Part shown: positions 16,458 to 25,913 of the stretch, piece after piece
Position numbering within the stretch: the stretch's first letter is position 1
How the letters are laid out: each line of letters starts with the position of its first letter
DNA from: Caldilineaceae bacterium
GTDB taxonomy: Bacteria; Chloroflexota; Anaerolineae; Caldilineales; Caldilineaceae
NCBI GenBank assembly: GCA_020846635.1
Contig: JADLDO010000014.1
Span: 159,793 to 223,792 of the forward strand
Reading direction: 5' to 3'
DNA: 64,000 nt
Notes under the pieces: model-generated
Databases searched by the model: none
Seen by the model: the letters and a program-made list of their open reading frames with translations, nothing else
Told to the model about the DNA's origin: nothing
Made by a program: the position numbers and the translations under genes

Positions 16458-17414
16458 CTAACTATAACGTATCCGTGGATCAGCCCACGCGTAGGCAACG
16501 TCGGCGAGGAGATTGCTAATCAGCACAGCAACCGACGTCACCAGGGCAACACCCATCAGCACCGGATAATCGCGCTGCGTAACAGCAGTGATCGCCATCT
16601 GTCCCATCCCCGGCCAAGCGAAGATCGTCTCAACAATGACCGAGCCACCGAACAAGGCGGGGAGGCTCAGCCCGATGATCGTAATCACCGAAATCAAGGC
16701 ATTGCGGAAGCCATGCCGCCAGACACGTACCCCGTCCGCCAGCCCTTTGGCTTTGGCCGTGGTCATATAATCCTGGCTCAACACCTCAAGCATACTCGAC
16801 CGTGTATAGCGCAGAAAACTTGCCACCCGATCCAATCCCAACACCAATGCAGGCAGCAGCAAATGATGGAGCCGCTCCACAAAATACAAATCTGCGTCGG
16901 GGTCACCCATGCCGTTGGAGGGAAAGAGTTTCAATTTCAGAGCAAGCACATAGATAGCCCCCAACGCCAAAAAGAAGCTCGGAATCGAAATGCCGCTGAA
17001 GGCAAAAAAGGTCAAGAAATAATCCAGGCGTGAATATTGGCGCAGCGCCGACACAATCCCCAGCGGAATTCCCAGCCCAATCGCAATCAGCAGCGCGGTC
17101 AGCGTCAGTTGCAGCGTATTCGGCAGCCGGTCTGCAATGCGTTGCGTAACAGACTCGCCGGTACGATAGGAGAAGCCCAAGTTTCCTTGCAACGCCTCGC
17201 CCAGCCACAGCCCATAACGCACAAACATCGGCTGATCCAGCCCCAACGACTCGCGCAGATTCTGGAGATCAACCGGATCCATCGCCACGCTAGGGTCAAT
17301 CATGGCATCAATGGGATCACCCGGTGCAAGGTTGTACGCAACAAAGGTCAGCAGTGTAATTCCCAACAACACCGGAATCGAAATCAAGATTCGCCGCAAA
17401 ATGTAGGTCGCCAT
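16458..17414 (-). CDS. ABC transporter permease, DppB/OppB type (second transporter)
   Basis: A 318-residue permease starting MATYILRRILISIPVLLGIT, with LRESLGLDQPMFVRYGLWLG in the external loop, the EAA loop MTTAKAKGLADGVRVWRHGF and C-terminal ADPRIRYS. It lies 100 bp downstream of its lipoprotein gene; a 44-bp perfect palindrome fills much of that gap. It forms the channel with the DppC-type protein that follows. Confidence 0.9.
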   Translation of the reverse strand: MATYILRRILISIPVLLGITLLTFVAYNLAPGDPIDAMIDPSVAMDPVDLQNLRESLGLDQPMFVRYGLWLGEALQGNLGFSYRTGESVTQRIADRLPNTLQLTLTALLIAIGLGIPLGIVSALRQYSRLDYFLTFFAFSGISIPSFFLALGAIYVLALKLKLFPSNGMGDPDADLYFVERLHHLLLPALVLGLDRVASFLRYTRSSMLEVLSQDYMTTAKAKGLADGVRVWRHGFRNALISVITIIGLSLPALFGGSVIVETIFAWPGMGQMAITAVTQRDYPVLMGVALVTSVAVLISNLLADVAYAWADPRIRYS

Positions 17415-17427
17415 GCCAAGTCCCTTT

Positions 17428-17471
17428 AAGCGGGTTTGAGGGGAGAGCTAGCTCTCCCCTCAAACCCGCTT
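17428..17471 (-). repeat. 44-bp perfect palindrome between lipoprotein and permease genes
   Basis: Positions 17428-17471 read the same on both strands. The arm starts AAGCGGGTTTGAGGGG and the centre is GAGCTAGCTC. As RNA it would fold into a 20-bp stem with a CUAG loop. A short pyrimidine run (TTAAAGGG on the complement) follows but no clear U-tract. It should strongly protect the lipoprotein mRNA 3' end or reduce read-through to the permeases. Confidence 0.7.
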
Positions 17472-17514
17472 CTACCTACCCCACTTCTATCTACGATGAC
17501 TATCAACCCAAATG

Positions 17515-19227
17515 CTATTCGCCAATCGTCCACAACTGCACATCATCCCAGTTGTACTGGTCATAGGTAAGTGTCACGTTGTCGGCTGCGGCGGTGATGA
17601 GCGGGTCCACCCACAACGGCAACACCGGCAATTCCTGGTTGATGATTTCCGTCAGCTCTTGGTAAATAGGCTCGCGATCGGCCTGTGTCACCGTGCTCTT
17701 GCCCGCCTGTACCAGCTCTGTGACGCGGTCGTTGCAATAACGCGTGCCATTAAAGCCATTGGGATAGAGCTGACCACAGACAAAGAAGTTGTTGGCCGCG
17801 ACATTCGGGTCAGCGCCAGCGCCATAGGGAACCATCGTCACATCGAATGTACCATTTTGATAGAAATTCTCGACAAAAGTCGGGCCATCCACGGTGCGCG
17901 GTACCATGTTGATCCCCGCCTCGGCAAACATCTGCTGCATAACCGCATGGACGGGCTGCACCTGGGGGGCCAAGACCATCCAATCTACTTCCCAACTGTT
18001 GTCCCAGTTGATCGATGCCAGCAGTTCGCGCGCGGCTTCCACATCATAGTCATATTCCACCAGGTCAGGAGAACAAGCCCATTCCTGAAGGAAGGGACAG
18101 GTCTGGCGCTTCGGCAATCCCTCCAGCACATCGTTAATTAGCGCATCCAAATCCAGCGCATGATAGAGCGCCTGTCGAAACTCCGGTGTACGCATGGCGC
18201 TCTTCTTGGGGTCGTCTTTGCTCTGATCCGAATCGACAAAGAGGCTGGTGGGCGACGGTGATGGTTGGAGGTAGGTAACAATGCCCTCTAGGCTGCTCAT
18301 CCGGTTATACTCAGTGGTCGGCACTCCCTGAGCAATATCGATCTCCCCATTTTCCAGCGCCACCAAGCGCGTATTGTTGTCGGGAATAACCAGGATGCGG
18401 ATGCGCTCGATCTGGGGTGCGCCGCGGAAATAGTCGGGGTTGGCAACCAGCTCAAAGTATTGGTCAGTCTCATAGTGGTCGAAAACATAGGGTCCCAAGC
18501 CCGGATAGGGCCGTCGTGTTGCATATTCGGAGGTGGCAAATGCCTCCGGTGAAATAGACTCCACCACATGCTTCGGCAGCATGGTATGGCCGTTGGTGAT
18601 CGCCATATCCACCAAGAAAATGGCGCTTGGCTCACGGAGCGTAAACTTCACTTCATAATCGCCCAATGCCTCGATGCCGCTGACCGTGGTTGCTGTCCCC
18701 GCGGCGAACTCCTCCGCACCGGCGATAACCTTGAAGTTATTGTGCAGGCGTGCGCCCATCGCCGGTGTCAGGATGCGCTCAAAGGTAAAGACCACATCTT
18801 CGGCAGTGAAAGGCTCCCCATCGTGCCAGGTCACTCCTTCGCGCAATTTGAAGGTAAAGACCGTTCCATCCTCCGACACTTCCCAACTCTCTGCCAGGTC
18901 GCCCATCAATTGCCCCTCGCGGTCAAAGGTCACCAACTTGGCATTAGTCCACTTCTGCGTAAAGCCCTCAATCCCCTGCACAACATCCAGCGGATTGAAG
19001 TTATTGGGCCGTTGGCTATAGCCAAAGCGCAACAAGCCGCCCGATGCATCCCCTTCTGCTGTGGCGGGTTCACTTGCTTCTGTTGCCGCTTCCGCCGGTT
19101 CGGCAGCCGGAGCAGGGGCAGCGGGTTCGGTGGGCGTGGTTGGCGTACACGCAGCCAGGATCATGCTGAGCAGAAGCGCCAGTGCCAGCATCCCCCGCGT
19201 GCGCGGCCACAAGATCAATCGCATCAT
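17515..19227 (-). CDS. ABC transporter substrate-binding lipoprotein, family 5 (second transporter)
   Basis: With the start at 19227 the protein has 570 residues. The signal peptide ends in lipobox ILAAC, with Cys27 lipidated, and a Pro/Ala/Glu linker follows. The domain carries LLRFGYSQRPNNFNPLD, KLREGVTWHDGEPFTAEDVV and PLWVDPLITAAADNV. The 19227 ATG has AAGGAG 7 nt upstream and puts the signal peptide at the N-terminus; a start at 19350 would add 41 non-signal residues. Family 5 proteins bind peptides, nickel or oligosaccharides. The ligand here is unknown. The adjacent deacylase, aminotransferase and PLP-lyase-like genes hint at an amino compound. Confidence 0.92.
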   Translation of the reverse strand: MMRLILWPRTRGMLALALLLSMILAACTPTTPTEPAAPAPAAEPAEAATEASEPATAEGDASGGLLRFGYSQRPNNFNPLDVVQGIEGFTQKWTNAKLVTFDREGQLMGDLAESWEVSEDGTVFTFKLREGVTWHDGEPFTAEDVVFTFERILTPAMGARLHNNFKVIAGAEEFAAGTATTVSGIEALGDYEVKFTLREPSAIFLVDMAITNGHTMLPKHVVESISPEAFATSEYATRRPYPGLGPYVFDHYETDQYFELVANPDYFRGAPQIERIRILVIPDNNTRLVALENGEIDIAQGVPTTEYNRMSSLEGIVTYLQPSPSPTSLFVDSDQSKDDPKKSAMRTPEFRQALYHALDLDALINDVLEGLPKRQTCPFLQEWACSPDLVEYDYDVEAARELLASINWDNSWEVDWMVLAPQVQPVHAVMQQMFAEAGINMVPRTVDGPTFVENFYQNGTFDVTMVPYGAGADPNVAANNFFVCGQLYPNGFNGTRYCNDRVTELVQAGKSTVTQADREPIYQELTEIINQELPVLPLWVDPLITAAADNVTLTYDQYNWDDVQLWTIGE

Positions 19228-19385
19228 GATCGTTCTCCTTGTGGTTCGTTCTGTGTACCGTTGGGGCGCACCAGAATCACGATTGCGCCGAAGCGGCCTC
19301 AACCTGAAACTACCCGATATACGTCCGCAAGCGATAGGAGGCCATTTCAAAACCTACAGCTCGCCAAAACGCCAATGCGCGTGGA

Positions 19386-20108
19386 TCAATAATCTGCGGG
19401 CGACCGAAAAATTACATCCAACTGGCCGATGCTCAACGGCACAAAGCCCCGCTGCATCTGCTCCAGCGCCAGGTCAATATGCTGTTGACCGTTACGCAGC
19501 GTAAAGAGCAAATGTCCCGGCAGCAGCGCATCCACCCTGCGATTCGCCAGCCGTGGCAAAAACTCTCGATAGGGAGCCAACTCTGACCCTGCATAATTGA
19601 TCAAGCCGATCAATCCATTCTGAAAGACAATGTCAGCAGCAAAGAGCGCGCGATAGCCATCGACCTCCAGCAAGTAGGCGCAGATGCCGGGGCTGTGTCC
19701 TGGCACTTGGATCGCTTCGAGGCACAAGTCGCCCACAGCAATCCGGTCGCCATGCTGGATACCCACGTCAACCGGACAGGGGATGCTCCCCGCCCTATCC
19801 ATCTCTAACAGTGCCCGCTCTGTTTCCGGCAGATAAACCCGCGCCCCCAATTCTGCACGCCAACCCGCCGCGCCTCGCGCGTGGTCTGTATGCGAATGGG
19901 TCAGGATGATATGCCGGATGCGCGCCGGTTCCAGCCCATCCTCAAGTAGATTGCGCCGGATCATCGCATAGGAGGCAGGACGCCCACCCCCCGCGTCGAT
20001 CATCGCCAGTTCGCTGCCCCCATCCACCACATAAACATGGCAATCCCACGCGTCAGAAAGCCCAAACTCGGCACTGCCGGCGAGATAGATACGCGGATGT
20101 AATCGCAT
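19386..20108 (-). CDS. Metallo-beta-lactamase-fold hydrolase
   Basis: A 240-residue binuclear metal hydrolase with the signature HSHTDH (His71, His73, Asp75, His76), HSPGICAYLLEVDGYRALFAAD further on, and LLPGH near the C-terminus. Such enzymes hydrolyse thioesters, lactones or phosphoesters. It begins 15 bp after the threonine-synthase-like gene, so they are probably co-transcribed. A lactonase or thioesterase step in the surrounding catabolic block is possible but not shown. Confidence 0.85.
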   Translation of the reverse strand: MRLHPRIYLAGSAEFGLSDAWDCHVYVVDGGSELAMIDAGGGRPASYAMIRRNLLEDGLEPARIRHIILTHSHTDHARGAAGWRAELGARVYLPETERALLEMDRAGSIPCPVDVGIQHGDRIAVGDLCLEAIQVPGHSPGICAYLLEVDGYRALFAADIVFQNGLIGLINYAGSELAPYREFLPRLANRRVDALLPGHLLFTLRNGQQHIDLALEQMQRGFVPLSIGQLDVIFRSPADY

Positions 20109-20123
20109 GATCGACCCGGTGAT

Positions 20124-21362
20124 TCAACGCCCTGCCAGGAGCAAAATCTCATCGGCTTTGATCAGCGGCAGCGGCACATGCTCAACCATGCGCTGGATGG
20201 CGTTGGCATCCTTAAACCCAATGCCCGTCAGCACACAGACCACGCGCTCATCACCGCGCAGCCGTCCAGTCGCCCGATCCGCTTCCACACCCGCCAGGCT
20301 GATCGCCGCGGCCGGTTCAACGAAAAGCCCTTCCTGTCTGGCGAGTTTGGCTTGCGCCGCGTAGGTCGCTTCATCGTCAATCGTCAAGGACCACCCACCC
20401 GATGCCGCCAACGTCTGCAAGACCAACTCGCCATCCGCTGGCGCGGCCAGTTGCAGCCCGGAGATATCGCTCTTACATTCCGCAATCGGCTCTACCTTGC
20501 TGCTGCCCTTGAGCCACGCCTGGTGAATGGCATCGCACCCGGCAGGCTGCACAGCCACAATACGCGGGGTGCGTGTCGCATAGCCCGCTGCCTGCCACTC
20601 GACGAAGCCGCGCCAAATCGCAGCACACAAGCCACCACCACCTACCGGCACATAGACCACGTCGGGCACTTCCCCCTGCAACTGCTCGGCAATCTCATAG
20701 GAGATGGTCTTGACCCCCTCCATTGCATGTGGGCTAAAGGCATGGGCCGTCACCAGCATCAACCATTCGTTTGCCTGGCAGACCTTGCGGATATTCGCCC
20801 ATGCGCTCAACTCCGCTGCCGGGTCATAGCCCATGCGCTCCACAGCCATGACCTGCGGCCCATAGGCCATAATCTGGGCAATCTTGGCGCGCGCCGCCTT
20901 CTCCAATGTAAAGAGATAGCCATCCACGCCCGCGCGCACCCCATACGCCGCCATCGCCGCGCCCGCATTGCCCGACGAGGTTGCTGCCCATGCGCGCTTG
21001 CCCAACTCGCGCAGCCGCGCCATGCCCACAGCGGCAATCCGATCTTTGTACGATCCGGTAGGATTAGAGCCTTCCAACTTAAAGTGTAACTCCCTGACCC
21101 CGATCGCTTGCTCAAGACGCCCCGAACGCAGCAGCGGCGTATTGCCCTCGCCCAAACTCACGGCAGAAGCGACGTCGCGCAGGGGCAAATGCGCCCCATA
21201 ACGCCACAGCCCTGGCTGCTCCGGGCGCACCTCTATGGCAGGATCGGCATAGGCAACAACGAGAATACCATCGCAGTCGGGACAGAGGCTGATGTCAGCA
21301 TCCGGCCCATGCCATTCGCAACGGCTACATTCCAGACTAAATTGAGTTGCAATCTCTGTCAT
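20124..21362 (-). CDS. Threonine synthase-like PLP enzyme
   Basis: A 412-residue fold-type II PLP protein. An N-terminal zinc-ribbon-like region has two cysteine pairs (Cys12/Cys15 and Cys27/Cys30), seen in many prokaryotic ThrC proteins. Then follow SLGEGNTPLL, the PLP lysine Lys106 in NPTGSYKDR, the phosphate-binding ATSSGNAGAAMAAYG and PVGGGGLCAAIWRG. Its position among catabolic genes, not with thrA or thrB, leaves open a role as a lyase or dehydratase for another beta- or gamma-substituted amino acid. A plausible promoter lies at 21419-21448. Confidence 0.85.
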   Translation of the reverse strand: MTEIATQFSLECSRCEWHGPDADISLCPDCDGILVVAYADPAIEVRPEQPGLWRYGAHLPLRDVASAVSLGEGNTPLLRSGRLEQAIGVRELHFKLEGSNPTGSYKDRIAAVGMARLRELGKRAWAATSSGNAGAAMAAYGVRAGVDGYLFTLEKAARAKIAQIMAYGPQVMAVERMGYDPAAELSAWANIRKVCQANEWLMLVTAHAFSPHAMEGVKTISYEIAEQLQGEVPDVVYVPVGGGGLCAAIWRGFVEWQAAGYATRTPRIVAVQPAGCDAIHQAWLKGSSKVEPIAECKSDISGLQLAAPADGELVLQTLAASGGWSLTIDDEATYAAQAKLARQEGLFVEPAAAISLAGVEADRATGRLRGDERVVCVLTGIGFKDANAIQRMVEHVPLPLIKADEILLLAGR

Positions 21363-21418
21363 CGTTTTACTACCATCGCCTTAAGTATCATTGATGTTAC
21401 GCACCTACCCGCCGGAGG

Positions 21419-21448
21419 ATAATACAAATTAACTGAATAGATTGGTAA
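21419..21448 (-). promoter_or_regulatory. Possible promoter for the threonine-synthase-like gene
   Basis: On the minus strand -35 TTACCA (21443-21448) and -10 TATTAT (21419-21424) are 18 bp apart, 57 bp before the ATG. The rest of the gap to 21554 holds a GC-rich, imperfectly palindromic stretch (about 21475-21552) resembling the hairpin element at 50440-50502 in the words TGTCATGCC and GTAGGCATC. Confidence 0.4.
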
Positions 21449-21554
21449 CTCATCCAACGGCGATCGGTTGCCTTGTCATGCCGGTCCCCCCTGTAAGGGT
21501 AGGCATCCCTCTGGAAGCGAGGTGGCATAGAGACCCCTGCGGAGCCCTAGGCGG

Positions 21555-22625
21555 CTAGGCATCATCCCAGCGGAACATGACACCCAACCAACCTTCGCCC
21601 CCCTGTGCCATCTGCTCATAAAGCGCAGGGGCCTCGCGATAATCCACCAAGTGGCTCACCAACGGATCAACCTGGAGCGCACCGCGCCGGATCAAATCCC
21701 AGATCACATGATGGTTGCGCGGCCGCGACCAGGGCCAATAGGGATGTGGTTCGCTCATGCCCGTCTCATACGAGCCCATCACCTTGAGTTCGCGCCGCAG
21801 CAGTTCATGAGACTCAATCGTCACCTGTCCTGCCGTGGCCCCAATCAGCACAATGCGCCCCCGATCCGCCGCGGCCTTGAGCAAGGTTGGGTAATTGCCG
21901 ATATACGAAGTCGCATGGATCTGCACATCCGCGCCGCCATCCGGCGCTAATCCAGGCAATGCGCCCCGAAAGCGAAAGGGGGTTTGGGTCAGGTCACGGA
22001 TCGCGCTAACAACATCTCGTTCCGCCACGTTCACCACATGGCTTGCCCCCAGCGACTTCGCCAGTTCCAGGCGTGCCGGAACCATGTCCAGCCCGATCAC
22101 TGGATACGCGCCCGATATGCGCGCAAGCTGCACCGCCAGCAATCCAATCACGCCCTGTCCATGCACCGCCACCGACTCACCGATCTGGATCTGTGCGCGG
22201 CGGATTCCATGCAAGGCAATATCACCCAAAACACAAAAGGCCGCCGGAACATCGTCCAGATCATCAGGCAGCCGCTCCAACATAAACTGCTGCGGGATGC
22301 CTTCAGCAGCATATGCCAGCCCAGGTGTCACCAGCCAATGCGTGCCGTGATTGCCGCCACACAGCACCCGGTCACCGACCTGCCACCCCGTCACCTCGCT
22401 GCCAACCTCGGCCACGGTTCCCAGCGCGGTATAGCCCATGCCCACGCTAGGAAAGTTGCCACCCGGCGCACCCCGGCGCGAACGGATGCCGTTGACCTCG
22501 CTCCCTGCCGAAACCTGCGTCACCCGAATCCGCACCAGGACCTGATCCGGCTTTGGCCTGGGAACCTCATAGGTTTCAATCTTGACGCTGCCATCCGCCT
22601 GTAGAACTGCGCGTTTCCCTTCCAC
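21555..22625 (-). CDS. Zinc-type alcohol/polyol dehydrogenase (MDR superfamily)
   Basis: Taking GTG at 22625 as the start gives 356 residues and leaves 20 bp to the upstream gene; longer frames would overlap that gene by 142 bp. AAGAAAGAG lies upstream. Visible parts: KPDQVLVRIRVTQVSAGSEVNG, GYTALGTVAEVGSEVTGWQVGDRV and the cofactor site VAVHGQGVIGLLAVQLARIS. The usual catalytic zinc Cys in the first motif is replaced (VSAGSE) and the structural zinc cysteine cluster is not evident. This resembles the zinc-binding dehydrogenases found beside Gfo/Idh proteins in sugar clusters. Confidence 0.85.
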   Translation of the reverse strand: MEGKRAVLQADGSVKIETYEVPRPKPDQVLVRIRVTQVSAGSEVNGIRSRRGAPGGNFPSVGMGYTALGTVAEVGSEVTGWQVGDRVLCGGNHGTHWLVTPGLAYAAEGIPQQFMLERLPDDLDDVPAAFCVLGDIALHGIRRAQIQIGESVAVHGQGVIGLLAVQLARISGAYPVIGLDMVPARLELAKSLGASHVVNVAERDVVSAIRDLTQTPFRFRGALPGLAPDGGADVQIHATSYIGNYPTLLKAAADRGRIVLIGATAGQVTIESHELLRRELKVMGSYETGMSEPHPYWPWSRPRNHHVIWDLIRRGALQVDPLVSHLVDYREAPALYEQMAQGGEGWLGVMFRWDDA

Positions 22626-22645
22626 CCTACACTCTTTCTTGTTGG

Positions 22646-23713
22646 TTAAGCGGGAACACCTTGCGCCAGCGGCAGATCCACACGCACATTGCCCTGGTGG
22701 TGTGACTTGAGCATTGCCAGCATGATCTCCAGAGTCTTGCGTGCCTCGCGCCCCGATGAAACCAGCGGTTTGCCACTCTCCAAGCAATCGACCAACTCTG
22801 CTACCGCCGCCGCCTGGTAGGTAAACATATAGTCACCCGGCAAGATCGTGGAATATGACCACTCGTAATGGCTAATGCCCCGGATCAGCGTCAACCCACG
22901 ATCCGAAATCTCAATACGCCCGTTGTCAAAGGTCAGATCAAATTGCGACCCCGGCATGGGAACCTTGACGCTGTTGTAATAGCCGCGTACCCCATTGGCA
23001 AAGCGGATATAGGCCGAAGCGGATGGATCGGTGTTGGGATCATGCCCGCCATCGCTCTTATACTCGGTGAAATGCTCAAAGCCCTCTTCCAACTCGGCAA
23101 AAACCCAAATGGGGTCAGATTCAGCGAAAAAGACAATCACATCGACCATATGCGTGCCATTGCGAAAGAGCATCGAGCGTGGGCTGTACATGTTCGAGAC
23201 AACCGTACGCAGCCGCCCCAAATCTCCCTGCCGCGCCAGTTCACGCGCCTTCTGAAAAGTAGGCGACCAACGCCGCGTATGCTCCACCGAAAGCAGCGCC
23301 CCATTCGCCTCCGCCGCGGCAATCATGCGGTCGGCATCGGCGAGCGTGGTCGCAATCGGCTTTTCGCACAGGATGGCCCTGGCTCCCCCCTCTGCCGCGG
23401 CAACGGTAATATCAGCGTGCAGATGGTCCGGCGTCACCACGCTCACCAGTTCAGGCTTCTCCTGGCGCAGCATCTCTTGATAGTCGGTATAAAGCCGCAC
23501 CTCCGGCCATACATCACCCCATCGTGTGCGGAAATCTTCCAGTGCCTGCGGGCGAATGTCACAGACTGCCGTGAGTTCAGTCGCCGGGTGACGATGATAT
23601 GCCGCGGCATGTGAGCGCGGCATCCCCCCAAATAGCGGAGTCTCCGCCGGTTCAGCGGGACGATTCGCCCCAATTCCAGTTAAACCAACGATCACTGCCT
23701 TGTAAGATTGCAT
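22646..23713 (-). CDS. Gfo/Idh/MocA family oxidoreductase
   Basis: A 355-residue protein with Rossmann start YKAVIVGLTGIGANRP, the catalytic LCEKPIATTLADADRM, and a C-terminal domain with GTHMVDVIVFFAESDPIWVF in which the conserved His follows GT. It lies 20 bp upstream of the zinc dehydrogenase and 58 bp downstream of another Gfo/Idh gene. Two such proteins next to a medium-chain dehydrogenase suggest stepwise oxidation and epimerisation of a polyol or sugar. Confidence 0.87.
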   Translation of the reverse strand: MQSYKAVIVGLTGIGANRPAEPAETPLFGGMPRSHAAAYHRHPATELTAVCDIRPQALEDFRTRWGDVWPEVRLYTDYQEMLRQEKPELVSVVTPDHLHADITVAAAEGGARAILCEKPIATTLADADRMIAAAEANGALLSVEHTRRWSPTFQKARELARQGDLGRLRTVVSNMYSPRSMLFRNGTHMVDVIVFFAESDPIWVFAELEEGFEHFTEYKSDGGHDPNTDPSASAYIRFANGVRGYYNSVKVPMPGSQFDLTFDNGRIEISDRGLTLIRGISHYEWSYSTILPGDYMFTYQAAAVAELVDCLESGKPLVSSGREARKTLEIMLAMLKSHHQGNVRVDLPLAQGVPA

Positions 23714-23771
23714 AAAGGGTCTGCTCTCTAGTCTGATTATGGGATGGTAACAGGCACTTTTTCCGCACTCG

Positions 23772-24878
23772 TTAGGCCGTCACAAGTTGTTCAATCTCGA
23801 CGCGCTTGCCCGTCCGGCTCGACTCATACGCAGCATCCACAATGCGCGCCACAATCAGCGCATCTTCCCCCGTTGTCCACGGTGTCGTGCCCTGCTGTGC
23901 GCTTGCAATAAAGCGGCGGATAAAGTCCTCGCCGGACTTGCCCCCATAGGCGGGTGACGTACCGGCGACATACTGGCTGGCCCATTGGGGCGCGCCCGCC
24001 CAATCGGGGTGTGCCGATTCCGCCTTCAATTCTGACGGCGCGCCTGGCGAGCTCCAGTGAATACGCCCCAACCGTCCATTGATGCCAATATAGGTGTCAT
24101 AGCCTGCCGAGTTATGATAACCACCACCACTCAGGGCAAGGATATAGCCGACATGCAGCGAAGCCACAGCCCCCGACTTGAGCCGCAATGACAACACTGC
24201 CACATCTTCCACATCAATCTTTTCACCGGAGCGCGTTGCCACCTCTGCTTGCACCGAGACAATTTCGTCCTGCGTGATGTAACGCATGAGGTCAATGTAA
24301 TGGCAGCCCAGCCACGACAACATACCGCCACCCGCCTTTTCCTTATCAAAGAGCCAATGTTCAGGCTTGCGGAAGCGCACTGCTGTCGTAATCATGCGCA
24401 TCTCCACCGTCATCAGCGGCCCCAATGCCCCCGCTGCCACGATGCGGCGCGCCTCTTGAATCACGGCATTGGCCCGGTTCTGATAGCAGACACCCAACTG
24501 ACGCCCGGCACGCTTGGCCGCGGCAATGACTTCACTCGTTTCCGCCGCATTACGCCCAATCGGCTTTTCCGCCATCACATGCTTACCCGCATCCAAACAG
24601 CGAATGAAAATATCCTTGCCCAGATCGTTACGCAGCGCAGCAATCACAAAATAAAGATCGGGCTGCGCCAGTAACTCACCCAAGTTGGTGTAGGTTCCGA
24701 CCACCTTATCCGGCAGTTCCTTGCGCACGCGCGCCAAAGCCTCCTCGCTGCTGTCCCAAAGGTAGATGCGCTCTACTTCGGGCAATTGTTGGAGCGTGCG
24801 AAGATGGGCCAGCGAGTGCGGATGCTCCACCCCCAACAGCGCCGCGGAGACCGGATTGATCTTCTGAATGTCACTCAC
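23772..24878 (-). CDS. Gfo/Idh/MocA family oxidoreductase
   Basis: A 368-residue dehydrogenase. The N-terminus has SAALLGVEHPHSLAHLRTLQ, where the usual GxGxxG is degenerate, then MAEKPIGRNAAETSEV with the catalytic Lys and MLSWLGCHYIDLMRYIT with the conserved His. The start is GTG at 24878 with AAGGA upstream. Of the Gfo/Idh enzymes here it is the one with the least standard nucleotide loop. It lies downstream of the third permease pair in the same transcriptional direction. Confidence 0.86.
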   Translation of the reverse strand: MSDIQKINPVSAALLGVEHPHSLAHLRTLQQLPEVERIYLWDSSEEALARVRKELPDKVVGTYTNLGELLAQPDLYFVIAALRNDLGKDIFIRCLDAGKHVMAEKPIGRNAAETSEVIAAAKRAGRQLGVCYQNRANAVIQEARRIVAAGALGPLMTVEMRMITTAVRFRKPEHWLFDKEKAGGGMLSWLGCHYIDLMRYITQDEIVSVQAEVATRSGEKIDVEDVAVLSLRLKSGAVASLHVGYILALSGGGYHNSAGYDTYIGINGRLGRIHWSSPGAPSELKAESAHPDWAGAPQWASQYVAGTSPAYGGKSGEDFIRRFIASAQQGTTPWTTGEDALIVARIVDAAYESSRTGKRVEIEQLVTA

Positions 24879-24963
24879 ACCTACATCCTTGTCTAGCTTG
24901 TCTATATGTTTTGGTAATGTTTTGGTAAATTTGGTGGCAACTTGTCTTACCTAATCCCCTTAC

Positions 24964-25893
24964 CTAATCCAAGGTCATGCGTGGATCCAGCGCATCGCGC
25001 AAACCGTCTCCAATAAAGTTAATCGCAAGCACACAAAGGCTAATCATCAGCCCCGGTGGAATCCACAGCCAGGGGAACGATTCAATCAACTGAATCGACT
25101 GCGACTCATTCAGCATGTTGCCCCAACTCGGTGTTGGAACCTGCACGCCAAGCCCCAAAAAGCTCAAACTCGCCTCGGTGAGGATCGCCCCGGCAATGCC
25201 AAAGCTACCGGCAACGGTGATCGGCCCCACAATGCTGGGCAAGATATGCCGCCGCAAAATCTGCTCTTCGGGAACCCCCGAAGCCTTCGCTGCCAGCACA
25301 AAATCCACCGTACGAATGGATAATACCTGGCTGCGTACCAAACGCGCCACGCCTGTCCATGAGATCAGCCCAATTGCAAACATGACATTTTGTAGACCGG
25401 GGCCAATAATGGCAACGATACTGATCAGGATCACAATCACAGGAAAGGCCATCACCGTATCCGTGATACGCATGATGATCGCATCGACCCGCCCGCCATA
25501 ATAGCCCGCCAGACCACCCAACACCGTACCAATCGTCATAAAGATCAGCACAGCAAAAAAGCCCACAGCCAGCGAAACCCGCCCGCCATAGACCACGCGG
25601 CTCAACACATCGCGCCCGATCAGGTCAGTGCCCAGCGGATGCTCCGCACTCGGCGCTTGGCGCACAGCACGCAGATCGGTCTTTTCCGGCGGGATGGGTG
25701 CGACCAGCGGCGCGAGTGGAAAAGTTACCAAAGTCAGGATCACCATAAAGACGGACGCAATCACCGCCAGACGATGGCGCAGAAAGCGACGAAACGCCCT
25801 CCTGCCGGGCGACTCGATCTCGGTGCGCTGCATCTCCAGAGCCGCCGTCCGGCGTACAACGCCATTCGATTGTAATTCGTCTTGAACAGCCAT
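24964..25893 (-). CDS. ABC transporter permease, DppC/OppC type (third transporter)
   Basis: A 309-residue permease: FRRFLRHRLAVIASVFMVIL, HPLGTDLIGRDVLSRVVYGG, the EAA loop LAAKASGVPEEQILRRHILP and C-terminal GDGLRDALDPRMTLD. The gene begins 20 bp after the DppB-type gene. The stop lies in a small TTACCTAATCC duplication. It closely parallels the permease at 15520-16428, and as there no ATPase gene follows. Confidence 0.9.
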   Translation of the reverse strand: MAVQDELQSNGVVRRTAALEMQRTEIESPGRRAFRRFLRHRLAVIASVFMVILTLVTFPLAPLVAPIPPEKTDLRAVRQAPSAEHPLGTDLIGRDVLSRVVYGGRVSLAVGFFAVLIFMTIGTVLGGLAGYYGGRVDAIIMRITDTVMAFPVIVILISIVAIIGPGLQNVMFAIGLISWTGVARLVRSQVLSIRTVDFVLAAKASGVPEEQILRRHILPSIVGPITVAGSFGIAGAILTEASLSFLGLGVQVPTPSWGNMLNESQSIQLIESFPWLWIPPGLMISLCVLAINFIGDGLRDALDPRMTLD

Positions 25894-25913
25894 CTATCAC
25901 CTATTCATTGGCC

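Noticed and set aside
20124..21362. Firm assignment as biosynthetic thrC
   Set aside because: The fold is clear, but no other threonine genes are near and the context is catabolic, so only a threonine-synthase-like call is made.
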